Shown: piece after piece, positions 33,204 to 41,949 of the stretch
Layout: the number at the start of each line of letters is the position of its first letter
How positions within the stretch are numbered: the first letter of the stretch is position 1
Assembly (NCBI GenBank): GCA_021846505.1
Contig: JAJZWV010000018.1
Location: 1 to 54,201, forward strand
Length of the DNA stretch: 54,201 nucleotides
Source of the DNA: Bacillota bacterium
Lineage (GTDB): Bacteria; Bacillota; Sulfobacillia; Sulfobacillales; JAIMBI01
Reading direction: 5' to 3'
The notes under the pieces: model-generated
Seen by the model: the letters and a program-made list of their open reading frames with translations, nothing else
What the model was told of the DNA's origin: nothing
The model's database searches: none
Translations under genes and position numbers: made by a program

Positions 33204-35294
33204 TCACCCGGCCACCACCGGCATGGTGGCACCGGCGCGGACCTCTTGGTTCGCGGGCCACTGCTGCCACTGTACACGACCGTCCAGGTTCCCTTCTACA
33301 TGAAGATTGATCCCCATGTCAAAGGCGATGCTCCGCGCCTCAGCCACCGGCAGCCCCACCACCGCCGGGACCGCCACCCAGTCCAAATATATGCGCGCGC
33401 GGCTGCCTAGCGTCAGAGTGAGGGCTGAACCCGCTGGCCGGTACCCGCCATATTCCACGGACTGGTCCACGACCGTCGATCCCCGCCCGCGAAACACCGG
33501 GCGAAACCCGAACCACTCGGCGTCATGGCTCGCATCGTCGGGTGACAAGTTCACGAGATTGGGCACGAAGGCCGCCTGCCCCACCGGCACCCGCTTGGGC
33601 CGCTCGGTCGCCGGCACCTTCCAGTACGCCAGGATTTGGCGCAGCAGGCGGCCTACGACCGGGGCCGCCACCTGCCCCCCATAGTACGCACCCTGGGGCT
33701 CGTCAATCGAACACAAAATCAACACCCGTGGCGACGGCACAGGCGCGAATCCCACAAACGACGAGAGGTAAACCCCCTCGACCACCCGCCCATCCAGCAC
33801 CTTCTGGGCCGTTCCGGTCTTGCCGGCCACACCATACCCGGGCACCTGCGCATTTTTGCCTGTACCCTCACTCACGACACGCACCATCATCTGCTGCACC
33901 AGATGCGCGACCTCGGGGCTGACGACCCGGCGCACGGCGCGGCGGCGGATATCCCGCACCAATTGGCCCCCGGGCGCCACCAGGCGCGCCCCCACATGCG
34001 GCACCATCAGCTCCCCGCCGTTGGCCAGCGAGGCAACCGCAGTGGCCAGCGCGATGGGCGTGGTCGTGAGCGTCTGCCCAAACGCCATCACGGCCAAGTC
34101 CAGCGCGGTGGCCCGCCGCTCCGCCGGCTTGATGCCCCGCCCCTCCCCGGGCAGGTCGATGTGCGACGGGCCCAGCACCTGAAACTGGCTCAGATAGCGA
34201 TAAAACCGGTCCCGCCCGATGGCCAGCCCCAGTTCCATAAATCCTACATTGCAGGAGTTTTTCACCACGTCGGCCAGCGTCTCGGCGCCGTGCCCTCCCC
34301 GCCGCCAGCAATTCACCCGGCGGCCCAGCACCATCTTGTAGCCCGGGCAAAAGTACCCGCTGGACGGGCGCGCCGCCCCCGACTGCAGCGCTGCAGCCAG
34401 CGTGACCGGCTTGAAAATTGACCCCGGGGGGATGGCATCCGACACCACGTAGTCCCGGTCCGCCCGCGGCTCCTCGGGCCGTCGATTGGGATTGTACCCG
34501 GGGCGGTTGGCCAAAGCCAGAATGCCGCCGGTGGACGGATCCATCGCGACCACCATCACCCGCTTCGCCCCATGCTGCACCAGGGCCTCGTCCGCGGCAT
34601 GCTCCGCCATCCACTGGATCGTTTCGTCCAGCGTGGTCCAGAGCGTGCTGCCGCGCGTCGGCGCATCGATGCGCGTGGCGCCGCCAGGAATCGGCTGGCC
34701 GGTCGCCGCGTATTCCCGCAGGATCCATCCCCGCTTGCCCTCCAGCGCCCGGTTGTACGTCCACTCCAGTCCCGCCAGTCCTTGGTTGTCTACGCCGGTA
34801 AATCCGAGCACCTGGCCCGCGAATTCTCCCTCCGGATAGTACCGGGTCGACTCGGGAACCAAGTGCACTCCCGGCAGCGCCGCCGCCTGGGCGCGAAGAG
34901 CCCCCACCTCGTCGGCGGAGAGCCGACGGTGCACCCATACAAATCCCAGCCGACGGCTCAACCGCCGCCGCAGACCCTCCACTGGCACGTGCAGGAGTGC
35001 GGCCAAAATCTCGGCCTCCACGGCCGGATCTTGGACCTGCCCCGGCACAGCATAGGCTGAATACCGGCTCTCGCTTCCTGCCAGCACCCGGCCGTTCCGG
35101 TCAAGAATATCCCCTCGCAGCGGAGCCAGCGGAACCCCGCGGAGATGGGCACTGTCCGCCAGCTGCCGGAGATGAGGGGACCACGCCCCCTGGAGCATCA
35201 CTAGCCGCGCGGCAAGCCACAGGTCAAACAGCCCCACCCCGCCCAGCACCAGCAAAGTGCGGCGGCTCATTGTATAGCCTGGACGCTGCTGCAT
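33204..35294 (-). CDS. Class B penicillin-binding protein with PASTA repeats (PBP2B/SpoVD)
   Basis: Transpeptidase of the septum or spore cortex. About 696 residues: short cytoplasmic tail, one membrane anchor (TLLVLGGVGLFDLWLAARLV) and a dimerisation region with RGDILDRNGRVLA. The catalytic domain has the nucleophile Ser near residue 292 in PGSIFKP, SxN in KNSCNVGF and KTG in GKTGTAQK. Two C-terminal PASTA-like domains follow. Two PASTA domains favour a PBP2B-like role, while the neighbouring ftsW would also fit SpoVD. ATG 35294 has AGGAAG upstream; ATG 35270 is possible. Confidence 0.94.
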   Translation of the reverse strand: MQQRPGYTMSRRTLLVLGGVGLFDLWLAARLVMLQGAWSPHLRQLADSAHLRGVPLAPLRGDILDRNGRVLAGSESRYSAYAVPGQVQDPAVEAEILAALLHVPVEGLRRRLSRRLGFVWVHRRLSADEVGALRAQAAALPGVHLVPESTRYYPEGEFAGQVLGFTGVDNQGLAGLEWTYNRALEGKRGWILREYAATGQPIPGGATRIDAPTRGSTLWTTLDETIQWMAEHAADEALVQHGAKRVMVVAMDPSTGGILALANRPGYNPNRRPEEPRADRDYVVSDAIPPGSIFKPVTLAAALQSGAARPSSGYFCPGYKMVLGRRVNCWRRGGHGAETLADVVKNSCNVGFMELGLAIGRDRFYRYLSQFQVLGPSHIDLPGEGRGIKPAERRATALDLAVMAFGQTLTTTPIALATAVASLANGGELMVPHVGARLVAPGGQLVRDIRRRAVRRVVSPEVAHLVQQMMVRVVSEGTGKNAQVPGYGVAGKTGTAQKVLDGRVVEGVYLSSFVGFAPVPSPRVLILCSIDEPQGAYYGGQVAAPVVGRLLRQILAYWKVPATERPKRVPVGQAAFVPNLVNLSPDDASHDAEWFGFRPVFRGRGSTVVDQSVEYGGYRPAGSALTLTLGSRARIYLDWVAVPAVVGLPVAEARSIAFDMGINLHVEGNLDGRVQWQQWPANQEVRAGATMPVVAG

Positions 35295-35435
35295 CGTGTG
35301 CGTACTTCCTTTGGCGCCCCGGGGGCCGGCCGAGGCCGGCGGCCCCCTTGGTGCACCCGCCGGTGCCGGGCTGCACCCAGCACGCCCCACACGACTTCAG
35401 CCGATGGGAACGCCAGGGCGGTACTTCACCCTACG

Positions 35436-35945
35436 CTATGTCCGAGCCCGGTGGCCAGAACGTCCGGCGGTCGCACCGTGCCCCGCCTGCACGCCGCGGA
35501 TTTTGGCGAGCCAGGCCGACAACGTTCCCGCAACGCGGCTCCAGAGACTCGCCGCGGGGCGCGCGGGAGGGCGGGCGGCGGCCGGCAAAGCCCCGGGTGA
35601 GGGTGGCCGCGTCAGGACGAGGGGAGTCAGCGGCACCCCCAAGCGCTGAGCCTCATAAGCCAAGTGCGGGGTCGACGTCAGGCTCACCACCTGGTCCTGC
35701 AGCGCCTGCCTTGCGCGCTGGGCGCTGGTGAGCTGCGACTGCAGCTGGTCCACTTGAAACCCGGTCCGGGCCAGCATGGTGCCACTCAGAGCGGTGCCCA
35801 CCGCCATGACGAACACCGCGGCCAGCACCAGCGCGGTGGGCACCCACCGCTTCAGGCGGCGCCGCGGGCGCGGGCGCGGGCGAAGAGGCGCGGCCGGACG
35901 GGGCTCTGCCCGTGCCTCGCGCCTCAGTTCAGATGCCGTAGCCAT
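35436..35945 (-). CDS. ftsL: FtsL/DivIC-like septum protein
   Basis: A 169-residue bitopic protein: an Arg/Pro-rich cytoplasmic N-terminus and one transmembrane segment (WVPTALVLAAVFVMAVGTAL). A short coiled coil follows (QVDQLQSQLTSAQRARQALQ) with the FtsL-like motif LAYEAQRLGVPLTPL. The Pro/Ala-rich tail is longer than usual. It overlaps the end of rsmH, and the order mraZ-rsmH-ftsL-pbp is universal. Expected partner of the PBP and FtsW. Confidence 0.88.
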   Translation of the reverse strand: MATASELRREARAEPRPAAPLRPRPRPRRRLKRWVPTALVLAAVFVMAVGTALSGTMLARTGFQVDQLQSQLTSAQRARQALQDQVVSLTSTPHLAYEAQRLGVPLTPLVLTRPPSPGALPAAARPPARPAASLWSRVAGTLSAWLAKIRGVQAGHGATAGRSGHRART

Positions 35946-36894
35946 GTCGCTGATTCACTCCTTGATAGTCATGCGTGGAGCGGGCTGCGGGGGCTAGCTG
36001 GCTCTGGGCCGCCACTTCGAAGGCCCGCAGCTTCGCACTGTGGCAGCGCGGGTTGTGCTCGACTTCCTCGGGGCTCGCCACCAGGGGGCGGCGCGTCAGC
36101 ACCGTTCCCCGCTCGGCATCCGCCCAGGCGCGGAATCGCCGCTTGACCATGCGGTCTTCGAGGGAGTGAAAGCTCAGCACCACCACCCGGCCGCCCGGTC
36201 CCACCAGCCGCCCCGCGGCCTCCAGCCCCTCATCCAAGGCGTCCAGCTCCTCGTTGACCCAGATCCGCAGTGCTTGGAAGGTGCGTCGGGCAGGGTGCCC
36301 GCCGGTCCGGCGGGCTGCCGCCGGGATGGCGTCCTTGATAACCTCGACCAGCTGACCAGTCGTGCGGATGGGCTGCCGGCGGCGGGCCTCGGCGATAAAT
36401 CGGGCAATGCGGCTGGCCCAGCGCTCTTCGCCATATTCGCGCAGCACGCGCGTCAGCTCGGCCACATCACCCATGTTGACCAGACGAAAAGCCGTGCGGT
36501 CTGACTCCGGATCCATCCGCATGTCCAGCACCGCGTCGCTGTGGTAGCTAAACCCCCGCTCGTCTTCATCCAGCTGCGGCGAGGACACCCCGAGATCCAG
36601 CAAGACTCCCGCGCAGGGCTGCCAAGCCGGCGGCAGAAACGCGTCCAGATGTCGGAAGTTCCCTTGGACGAGCCGCACCCGATCGCCAAACGGGGCCAGC
36701 CGCTCCCGTGCGGCCGCCAGCGCCGCTGGATCCCGGTCGATGCCCACCAGGCGGGCGTGGGGCAACATCGTCAGGAGTTGGCTGGCATGACCGCCTCCAC
36801 CCACGGTTCCATCGACGTACGCGGTGCCCGAGCCTGCCGCCAGCAGGGCGGTGGCCGAGTCCCGCATGACCGTGACATGTTCAAAACTGGTCAT
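35929..36894 (-). CDS. rsmH: 16S rRNA (cytosine-1402-N4) methyltransferase RsmH
   Basis: Methylates C1402 of 16S rRNA. The 321-residue SAM enzyme shows YVDGTVGGGGHASQLL (SAM site), LVGIDRDPAAL, LDLGVSSPQLDEDERGFSY and, near the end, LSFHSLEDRMVKRRFR. It overlaps mraZ by four bases and ftsL by about 17. Confidence 0.97.
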   Translation of the reverse strand: MTSFEHVTVMRDSATALLAAGSGTAYVDGTVGGGGHASQLLTMLPHARLVGIDRDPAALAAARERLAPFGDRVRLVQGNFRHLDAFLPPAWQPCAGVLLDLGVSSPQLDEDERGFSYHSDAVLDMRMDPESDRTAFRLVNMGDVAELTRVLREYGEERWASRIARFIAEARRRQPIRTTGQLVEVIKDAIPAAARRTGGHPARRTFQALRIWVNEELDALDEGLEAAGRLVGPGGRVVVLSFHSLEDRMVKRRFRAWADAERGTVLTRRPLVASPEEVEHNPRCHSAKLRAFEVAAQSQLAPAARSTHDYQGVNQRHGYGI

Positions 36895-37316
36895 AGGCTA
36901 AAATCCACCAACTTTTCTGCCGTCTGCTCAAAGCTGTCATGCACCGACTCCTGATAAGCGTTCCACCGATCGGCCGCCCAAATTTCAAGGCGCGAGCCGA
37001 CACCCACTAACAGGGCGTCCGAGGCTATGCCGGCTTCCTGCCGCAGGCGCGGCGGGATGAGGATGCGCCCTTGCTTGTCAAGTTCCACCTCGGTGGCGCC
37101 GGCCAGCAGCAGCCGAATGAACGCGCGTGCGTCTCGATTGGTCATGGGCAAGTCTTTCAGTCGGTCGGTCAGCCTCTCCCACTCCGAAGCCGCATAGCCC
37201 GCCAGACAGCCGTCCAGCCCCACCGTGACCACAAAGCGGTCCCCCAGTGCCTCGCGAAAGCGAGCGGGGATCGTGAGACGCCCTTTGTCGTCCAATGTGT
37301 GGCCGTACTGGCCCAT
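36891..37316 (-). CDS. mraZ: Transcriptional regulator MraZ
   Basis: DNA-binding AbrB-fold protein that autoregulates the dcw cluster. The 141-residue protein has two SpoVT-AbrB-like repeats, each with DxxGR: HTLDDKGRLTIPARFREAL and VELDKQGRILIPPRLRQEA. The ATG at 37316 follows GGGGAG; a longer upstream frame lacks this. It is the first gene of the cluster, and three MraZ-box repeats lie just upstream. Confidence 0.97.
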   Translation of the reverse strand: MGQYGHTLDDKGRLTIPARFREALGDRFVVTVGLDGCLAGYAASEWERLTDRLKDLPMTNRDARAFIRLLLAGATEVELDKQGRILIPPRLRQEAGIASDALLVGVGSRLEIWAADRWNAYQESVHDSFEQTAEKLVDFSL

Positions 37317-37342
37317 CAACACGCTCCCCGCCCCCTTTCGCA

Positions 37343-37368
37343 CCACTTTACCCCACTCTCACCCACTT
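37343..37368 (-). promoter_or_regulatory. MraZ-box direct repeats upstream of mraZ
   Basis: On the minus strand AAGTGG, GAGTGG and AAGTGG occur at exact 10-bp steps (plus-strand CCACTT 37343-37348, CCACTC 37353-37358, CCACTT 37363-37368). This matches the tandem GTGG-type boxes bound by MraZ octamers in other bacteria. They lie 27 bases ahead of the mraZ ATG, consistent with autoregulation. Confidence 0.8.
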
Positions 37369-37452
37369 TGTTCGGTGCGCGGGCCAACTTCCCTGCTTGC
37401 TCGTCGGTTTTTTTTCGCGCGCCGGCGAGCGGGCCGTGCCCGCCGGCGCCCA

Positions 37453-37481
37453 TTGACGGTCGGCCCGCGCTTGGGTACCAT
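37453..37481 (+). promoter_or_regulatory. Promoter of tRNA-Ala
   Basis: TTGACG (37453-37458) and TACCAT (37476-37481) are 17 bases apart, about 43 bases before the tRNA. Confidence 0.65.
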
Positions 37482-37523
37482 GGCCATGTGCCGCGCAGTC
37501 GCCGCACCGTTACCGTTAATGTG

Positions 37524-37598
37524 GGGATGTAGCTCAGCTGGTAGAGCGCCGCGTTCGCAACGCGGAGGTCACGGGTTCGAATCCCGTCGTCTCCACCA
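37524..37598 (+). tRNA. tRNA-Ala (anticodon CGC)
   Basis: A full cloverleaf can be drawn: acceptor GGGGATG with CGTCTCC, D-arm GCTCAGCTGGTAGAGC, anticodon arm CCGCGTTCGCAACGCGG with CGC, and T-arm CGGGTTCGAATCCCG. The acceptor carries G3:U70, the alanine identity pair, and CCA is encoded. It reads GCG codons, which suits this GC-rich genome. Confidence 0.96.
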
Positions 37599-37693
37599 TT
37601 TGTTTGCCTTTAGGCTGGTGAGCTGTTGCCGCGATCCTCGCCAGCACCCTTCATGCCCGAACCCGGCCACCGCCCCACCGGTCGCCCACAGCG

Positions 37694-37725
37694 AAAGGCC
37701 AAGCCGGGGGGCCGGCTTGGCCTTT
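37694..37725. terminator. Bidirectional terminator between tRNA-Ala and malic enzyme
   Basis: Fourteen-bp perfect arms (AAAGGCCAAGCCGG and its complement) with a GGGG loop, ending TTT on both strands. It can end the rightward tRNA transcript and the leftward malic-enzyme transcript. Confidence 0.8.
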
Positions 37726-37744
37726 ATGAGCGGCGCTGCTTCGC

Positions 37745-39172
37745 CTAGTGGCTTCCGATGTTGGCTGGTGTCCGCCGCGCCACTCCCGCCGCGTCGGCCG
37801 CATGCACCACGGCTTCCGCTACGGCGTCCACCACCCGGCGGTTGAACACGCTGGGAATAATGTAGTCGCGCGCCAGTTCCTCGGGGGCCACCACCCCTGC
37901 CAGCGCGCGGGCTGCGGCCAGCTTCATCTCCACCGTCACCGCCCGCGCACGGCAGTCGAGCACCCCGCGAAACAAGCCGGGAAAGCACAGCACGTTGTTG
38001 ACCTGGTTCGGATAGTCGGAGCGCCCGGTGGCCACCACGGCGGCATATTGCAGCGCACCGTCGGGGTCCACCTCGGGGGTGGGATTCGCCATGGCGAACA
38101 CAATCGGGTCTTTGGCCATCGCCTGCAGCTGCGGCGGCTCCAGCAAGTTGCCGGAAGACACCCCAATAAACGCGTCCGCGCCGGCCAGCACATCCACCAA
38201 GCTGCCCTGCCGATCCTGGGGATTGGTCATCTGGGCATAGCGCGTCCACGAGGGCCGCTCGGGATACACTTGGTTTCTGCGGATGGCCCCGTCCCGATCT
38301 ACACCGACGATATCGTGGATGCCAGCCGCCAGCAGCAATTCCGTCGTCGCCGTGCCGGCGGCTCCCACGCCCGACACCACGACCCGTAGTTGCTCCAGCG
38401 GCTTGCCCACCACCCGCGCCGCGTTCATCAGGCCGGCGAGGATGACCACGGCGGTGCCATGCTGGTCATCATGAAACACCGGGATATCCAGGCGCTCGGA
38501 CAGACGCGCCTCCACCTCAAAGCACCTCGGGGCCGCGATATCCTCCAGGTTGATGCCACCAAAAGACGGCGCCAGGCGCTCAATGGTGTCAACCAGCTGG
38601 TCCACGTGCTGCGTCGCGAGGCAAATCGGGAACGCATCCACGCCCGCCAGCGCTTTAAACAGCACCGCCTTGCCTTCCATAACCGGCAGCGCGGCCAGCG
38701 GCCCCAGGTTTCCCAATCCCAAAATGGCGCTGCCGTCGGTCACGATGGCCACGGTATTGCGCTTCAGGGTCAGCTGAAACGCCTTCTGGGGGTCTTCGGC
38801 AATGGCTTGCACGACGCGGGCCACGCCGGGCGTGTATACGTGCGACAAGTCCTCACGATTTTTCACCTGCACACGGGGCTGCACCTCGATTTTGCCGCCC
38901 AAATGCATGAGAAAGGTTCGGTCCGACACGTTGTCCACATGGACCCCGGGCAGAGCGCCCAGCGCCGTGCGCAGCGGTGCCAGCGCCTCGCTGGCTGGCA
39001 GCACCACGGTCAAGTCACGCACGGTGTTGTGCTCGTCACTTCTCACCAAGTCCAGCGCGACTACGTCGCCGCCGTGCGCTTCCACGGCCCGCAGCAACTG
39101 CCCAAACCCAGCTACGTCGCGCTCAAGCGACAGCCGGAACACAAACTGAATCCCTGACGTTGGCACACCCAC
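37745..39172 (-). CDS. NAD-dependent malic enzyme with N-terminal ACT-like domain
   Basis: Oxidative decarboxylation of malate to pyruvate. The 475-residue protein starts with an ACT-like regulatory domain (about 1-80). The malic domain has VYTPGVARV, VTDGSAILGLGNLG, EDIAAPRCFEVE and HDDQHGTAVVILAG. The NAD fold reads VVVSGVGAAGTATTELL. The GTG at 39172 has AGGGAGGT six bases upstream, deciding the start. It is a single transcription unit. An ACT domain suggests allosteric control by an amino acid, ligand unknown. Confidence 0.92.
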   Translation of the reverse strand: MGVPTSGIQFVFRLSLERDVAGFGQLLRAVEAHGGDVVALDLVRSDEHNTVRDLTVVLPASEALAPLRTALGALPGVHVDNVSDRTFLMHLGGKIEVQPRVQVKNREDLSHVYTPGVARVVQAIAEDPQKAFQLTLKRNTVAIVTDGSAILGLGNLGPLAALPVMEGKAVLFKALAGVDAFPICLATQHVDQLVDTIERLAPSFGGINLEDIAAPRCFEVEARLSERLDIPVFHDDQHGTAVVILAGLMNAARVVGKPLEQLRVVVSGVGAAGTATTELLLAAGIHDIVGVDRDGAIRRNQVYPERPSWTRYAQMTNPQDRQGSLVDVLAGADAFIGVSSGNLLEPPQLQAMAKDPIVFAMANPTPEVDPDGALQYAAVVATGRSDYPNQVNNVLCFPGLFRGVLDCRARAVTVEMKLAAARALAGVVAPEELARDYIIPSVFNRRVVDAVAEAVVHAADAAGVARRTPANIGSH

Positions 39173-39428
39173 ACAACGACCTCCCTTGCGCATGCCTACA
39201 AAAGATATCACATGGTCCTAAGTTCGGTGAGCCGAATTGAAATCTCGGCCGCCTTTACAAACACGGCACTGCGGTTTATTCTTATATCGAACGTCTGTTC
39301 CTTTCCGGCCGCAGAGCCAACGCGCAGTCCTGCGGTGCGTGTAATGTCGAAGAAGAGACGGACCAACCGAGTCACGAAGCCGCGATGCCACGAGGCGGCG
39401 GCCGTTATGAGGAAAGGAAGTGGCCGGC
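39173..39428. other. Intergenic region upstream of malic enzyme
   Basis: Part is less GC-rich than the surroundings (about 39200-39350) and probably holds the divergent promoters, but no clear -35/-10 pair was identified. Confidence 0.4.
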
Positions 39429-39662
39429 ATGCTGAACCGCCCGCACCACGGAGGAGGGCTGGAGGCGCCGGCGCGCCGTCGGGCGGGAGCCCTGAGCGCG
39501 CCGCGCGTCATTTCGCTGGCCGCCCGCCGCGCGCGGCGCCAAGGGCCCGTCCTGCACTGGGGGCAGCGCCACTTTCGGGTCGTGAATCCGCGGCTCCAGC
39601 CGCTGGGCCGCTGGGTGGCTCGCGCAGGATGGCTGGACTGGTTTTACGAGCCTGGCCCCTAG
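39429..39662 (+). CDS. Small basic hypothetical protein, 77 aa
   Basis: ATG 39429 is preceded by AAAGGAAG at a good distance. The product is Arg-rich (RVISLAARRARRQG) and ends GRWVARAGWLDWFYEPGP, giving a strongly basic protein with several tryptophans. No family recognised. It lies alone between two leftward genes and ends shortly before the 3' end of the oxidoreductase gene, so the two converge. Confidence 0.5.
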   Translation: MLNRPHHGGGLEAPARRRAGALSAPRVISLAARRARRQGPVLHWGQRHFRVVNPRLQPLGRWVARAGWLDWFYEPGP

Positions 39663-39696
39663 AACGCGATGCTGGGCGCTTCGAGCTTCCCGGCAG

Positions 39697-40710
39697 TCAC
39701 GGTGCCTCCACCTCCAGCACCACCTTGCCAAACTGCTCTCCATCCCACAGATACTGCTGGGCCTCGCGCACGGCTGCCAGCAGATACACGCGGTCCACGA
39801 TGGGGCGAATGTGATGGTGCTGGCAAAAGTCCAGCATGCGGGCAAAGTCCCGTGGGCTACCCATAGAGGTTCCGCGGAGGTCCAAGTGCTTGAGGAAAAT
39901 CCGCGGCAGCACCACTTCCGGCACGGGGCCAGCCGTGGCGCCCACCAGCACCAGGCGGCCGCCTGGGCGCGCTAAGGACACTAAGTCCCCAAATTTCTCG
40001 CCGCCTAGGGTGTCCACGATGAGATCATATCCTCCGGGAGCGGCCGCCCGCAGATCCTTGACGTAATCAGGATGGCGGTAGTTGGCCACGGCCACGGCTC
40101 CCAGCGCCCGAGCCCGCGCCAGCTTGTCGTCGTGCGACGAGGTGACCGCCACTCGGGCCCCAGCCGCCTCTGCCATCAGCAGGAGCATCGTAGCCAGCCC
40201 GCCCCCGACTCCGGGAATCAGCACCGTGTCGCCGGCCGCGAGCGCCCCTCGGGTGAAGAGGCAGCGGTATGCCGTCAAACCCACGAGCGGCAGGGCGCCG
40301 GCCTCCGGCCCTGTGAGGTATCCCGGCTTAGGGAATACGCTCGTGGCGGGCACCACAATTTTTTCGGCGTAGGTGCCGTCCGTGGGAATCCCTAAAATCT
40401 CAAAGTCGCGGCTGGGGGCGCGCTCATCAGCCCCCCAGTGCAGGGCCGGGTAAATGACGACCGGGTCGCCAGGCGACAGGGCATCCACCCCCTCGCCCAC
40501 GGCGTCCACCAGCCCCACGCCGTCAGATCCAGGGATCGCGGGGAAGCGCACCCGGGGGTACTGGCCCATCCGGGCATACAAGTCGCGCCGGTTCAGCCCC
40601 GCATACTGGATCTGCACGCTGACCATCCCGGGGCCAGCGACTGGATCTGCCACCTCTTCATATCTCAGCTGCTCGAGCCCGCCTGCCTCGTGCACCACTA
40701 CTGCCTTCAT
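39697..40710 (-). CDS. Zinc-type/quinone-oxidoreductase-like alcohol dehydrogenase (MDR)
   Basis: The 337-residue medium-chain dehydrogenase/reductase has a GroES-like N-domain (YAGLNRRDLYARMGQYP, IPGSDGVGLVDAVGEGV) and a Rossmann C-domain (VLIPGVGGGLATMLLLMAEA). It lacks the usual catalytic and structural zinc cysteines, so quinone- or enone-reductase chemistry with NADPH is more likely than alcohol oxidation. Substrate unknown. It lies just downstream of the sulfite-oxidase-like gene and may share its transcript. Confidence 0.85.
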   Translation of the reverse strand: MKAVVVHEAGGLEQLRYEEVADPVAGPGMVSVQIQYAGLNRRDLYARMGQYPRVRFPAIPGSDGVGLVDAVGEGVDALSPGDPVVIYPALHWGADERAPSRDFEILGIPTDGTYAEKIVVPATSVFPKPGYLTGPEAGALPLVGLTAYRCLFTRGALAAGDTVLIPGVGGGLATMLLLMAEAAGARVAVTSSHDDKLARARALGAVAVANYRHPDYVKDLRAAAPGGYDLIVDTLGGEKFGDLVSLARPGGRLVLVGATAGPVPEVVLPRIFLKHLDLRGTSMGSPRDFARMLDFCQHHHIRPIVDRVYLLAAVREAQQYLWDGEQFGKVVLEVEAP

Positions 40711-40738
40711 ACGTGCCTCCTTGCCCTTCGCTGCCCGG

Positions 40739-41884
40739 TCAAATGCCAGAGTAAGATCCGTAGTAGGCGTTTTCGGGATAGCCTCGCTGCTCCCAAAAGC
40801 CGATTTCCTCCCGGCTCGACACCTCGACGCGGTTCAGCCACTTGATGGATTTGTATCCGTACATCCGCGGGACATACAGCCGCATGGGGAATCCCTGCGC
40901 CACCGGCAGCAGCTGGCCATCCATGGTGGTGGCCAAAATCGGCTGGTGCTGGCGGATTTGGGCGGCGCTCAGGGACTCAGTGTACACGCCATCGGCCGAG
41001 AAGAAGTTGACCCATGGGTGCTCCGCCGGCTTCCACCCATGATGAAGCAGCCAGGCTTCCAAGTTCACCCCGCCAAATCGGACGTCTGGCACCACCCATC
41101 CGGTCACGCACCGGAAGTTGACCGTGAGATGCTGCATGGACTCCCGCTGCCACTCCTGCCACGTCCATCGGTGCGACGGACCTAAGCCGTCCAGCTCCAG
41201 CCGCCACGTGGCTAAGTCCACGTGCGGAAAGCCATTGACCACCGTGTAGGGCACAAAGCCCGACCTCGCTCCGCTGTCGCTCCCGCCGGACGCCCCCAAG
41301 AGGCGCCCCCCCACCATGCCCAGCAGAGTCGGCGTGGCCGCCACCAGCGGCACCGCCAGTGCCGCGCCGCCCATCCAGCGCAGTAGCGCGCGCCGGGGAA
41401 TGCCCGGCTTTGCGTCGCGCGCGCGCGGGGCGGGCTCTGGCGCCCCTGGCCGCGCATTCCCTGCGGGCGTGGCGTCGCGCGGGGCGGGACTGACGCGCGG
41501 CCGGTGGGCCAGCAGATGCCACACCGTCCAAATCACCAGTGCGGCCGCAAACGCCGCATGGCCCACCGTGGCGATGGCCCGGGTCAGCGATGGGCCCACC
41601 AGGAGACCTACCCCGGTGACCGCAAGCCCCGCAATCAGGAAAAACCCAAACTGCGTGAACCCGGGTGCCCCGGCGGCGCGGCGGGCGGGCCAGGGGTACA
41701 GCCGACCCGACCACCCCACCACGGCGGCGCCATAGAGAATGCCGCCAAACTCATGAACATCCTGCGCGACGGGCAGGAGGGGCCCCAGCGCTGACCGCCA
41801 GGTGGTGAGGTACAAGGCGAAGCCGGTGAACACGACTAAGCCCAGCCACCAGGCGTGCCGCCAGTGCCGCTGGCGGAAACTCAC
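40739..41884 (-). CDS. Membrane-fused sulfite-oxidase-like molybdopterin oxidoreductase
   Basis: 381 residues. The first 125 hold four hydrophobic segments with His residues (VHEFGGI, VGHAAF, VWHLLAH), resembling a cytochrome-b-like membrane module. A second twin-arginine-like signal follows (IPRRALLRWMGGAALA, about 163-190), then an oxidoreductase molybdopterin-binding domain with the Mo-ligand cysteine near residue 259 in FRCVTGW. The domain architecture suggests direct electron transfer from the Mo site to a heme or quinone in the membrane. Relatives include YedY/MsrP-MsrQ as separate subunits; here they look fused. Substrate unknown. Confidence 0.82.
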   Translation of the reverse strand: MSFRQRHWRHAWWLGLVVFTGFALYLTTWRSALGPLLPVAQDVHEFGGILYGAAVVGWSGRLYPWPARRAAGAPGFTQFGFFLIAGLAVTGVGLLVGPSLTRAIATVGHAAFAAALVIWTVWHLLAHRPRVSPAPRDATPAGNARPGAPEPAPRARDAKPGIPRRALLRWMGGAALAVPLVAATPTLLGMVGGRLLGASGGSDSGARSGFVPYTVVNGFPHVDLATWRLELDGLGPSHRWTWQEWQRESMQHLTVNFRCVTGWVVPDVRFGGVNLEAWLLHHGWKPAEHPWVNFFSADGVYTESLSAAQIRQHQPILATTMDGQLLPVAQGFPMRLYVPRMYGYKSIKWLNRVEVSSREEIGFWEQRGYPENAYYGSYSGI

Positions 41885-41949
41885 GATGTCACCCCCGCAT
41901 CTCCTTCCGGGGTGCCTCCCCGCGACCGATGCACCCGGCGGGCGGCGAT

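Noticed and set aside
33868-34938. 356-codon leftward frame inside the PBP gene
   Set aside because: Gly/Ala/Arg-rich shadow of the PBP, whose catalytic motifs are all in the other frame.
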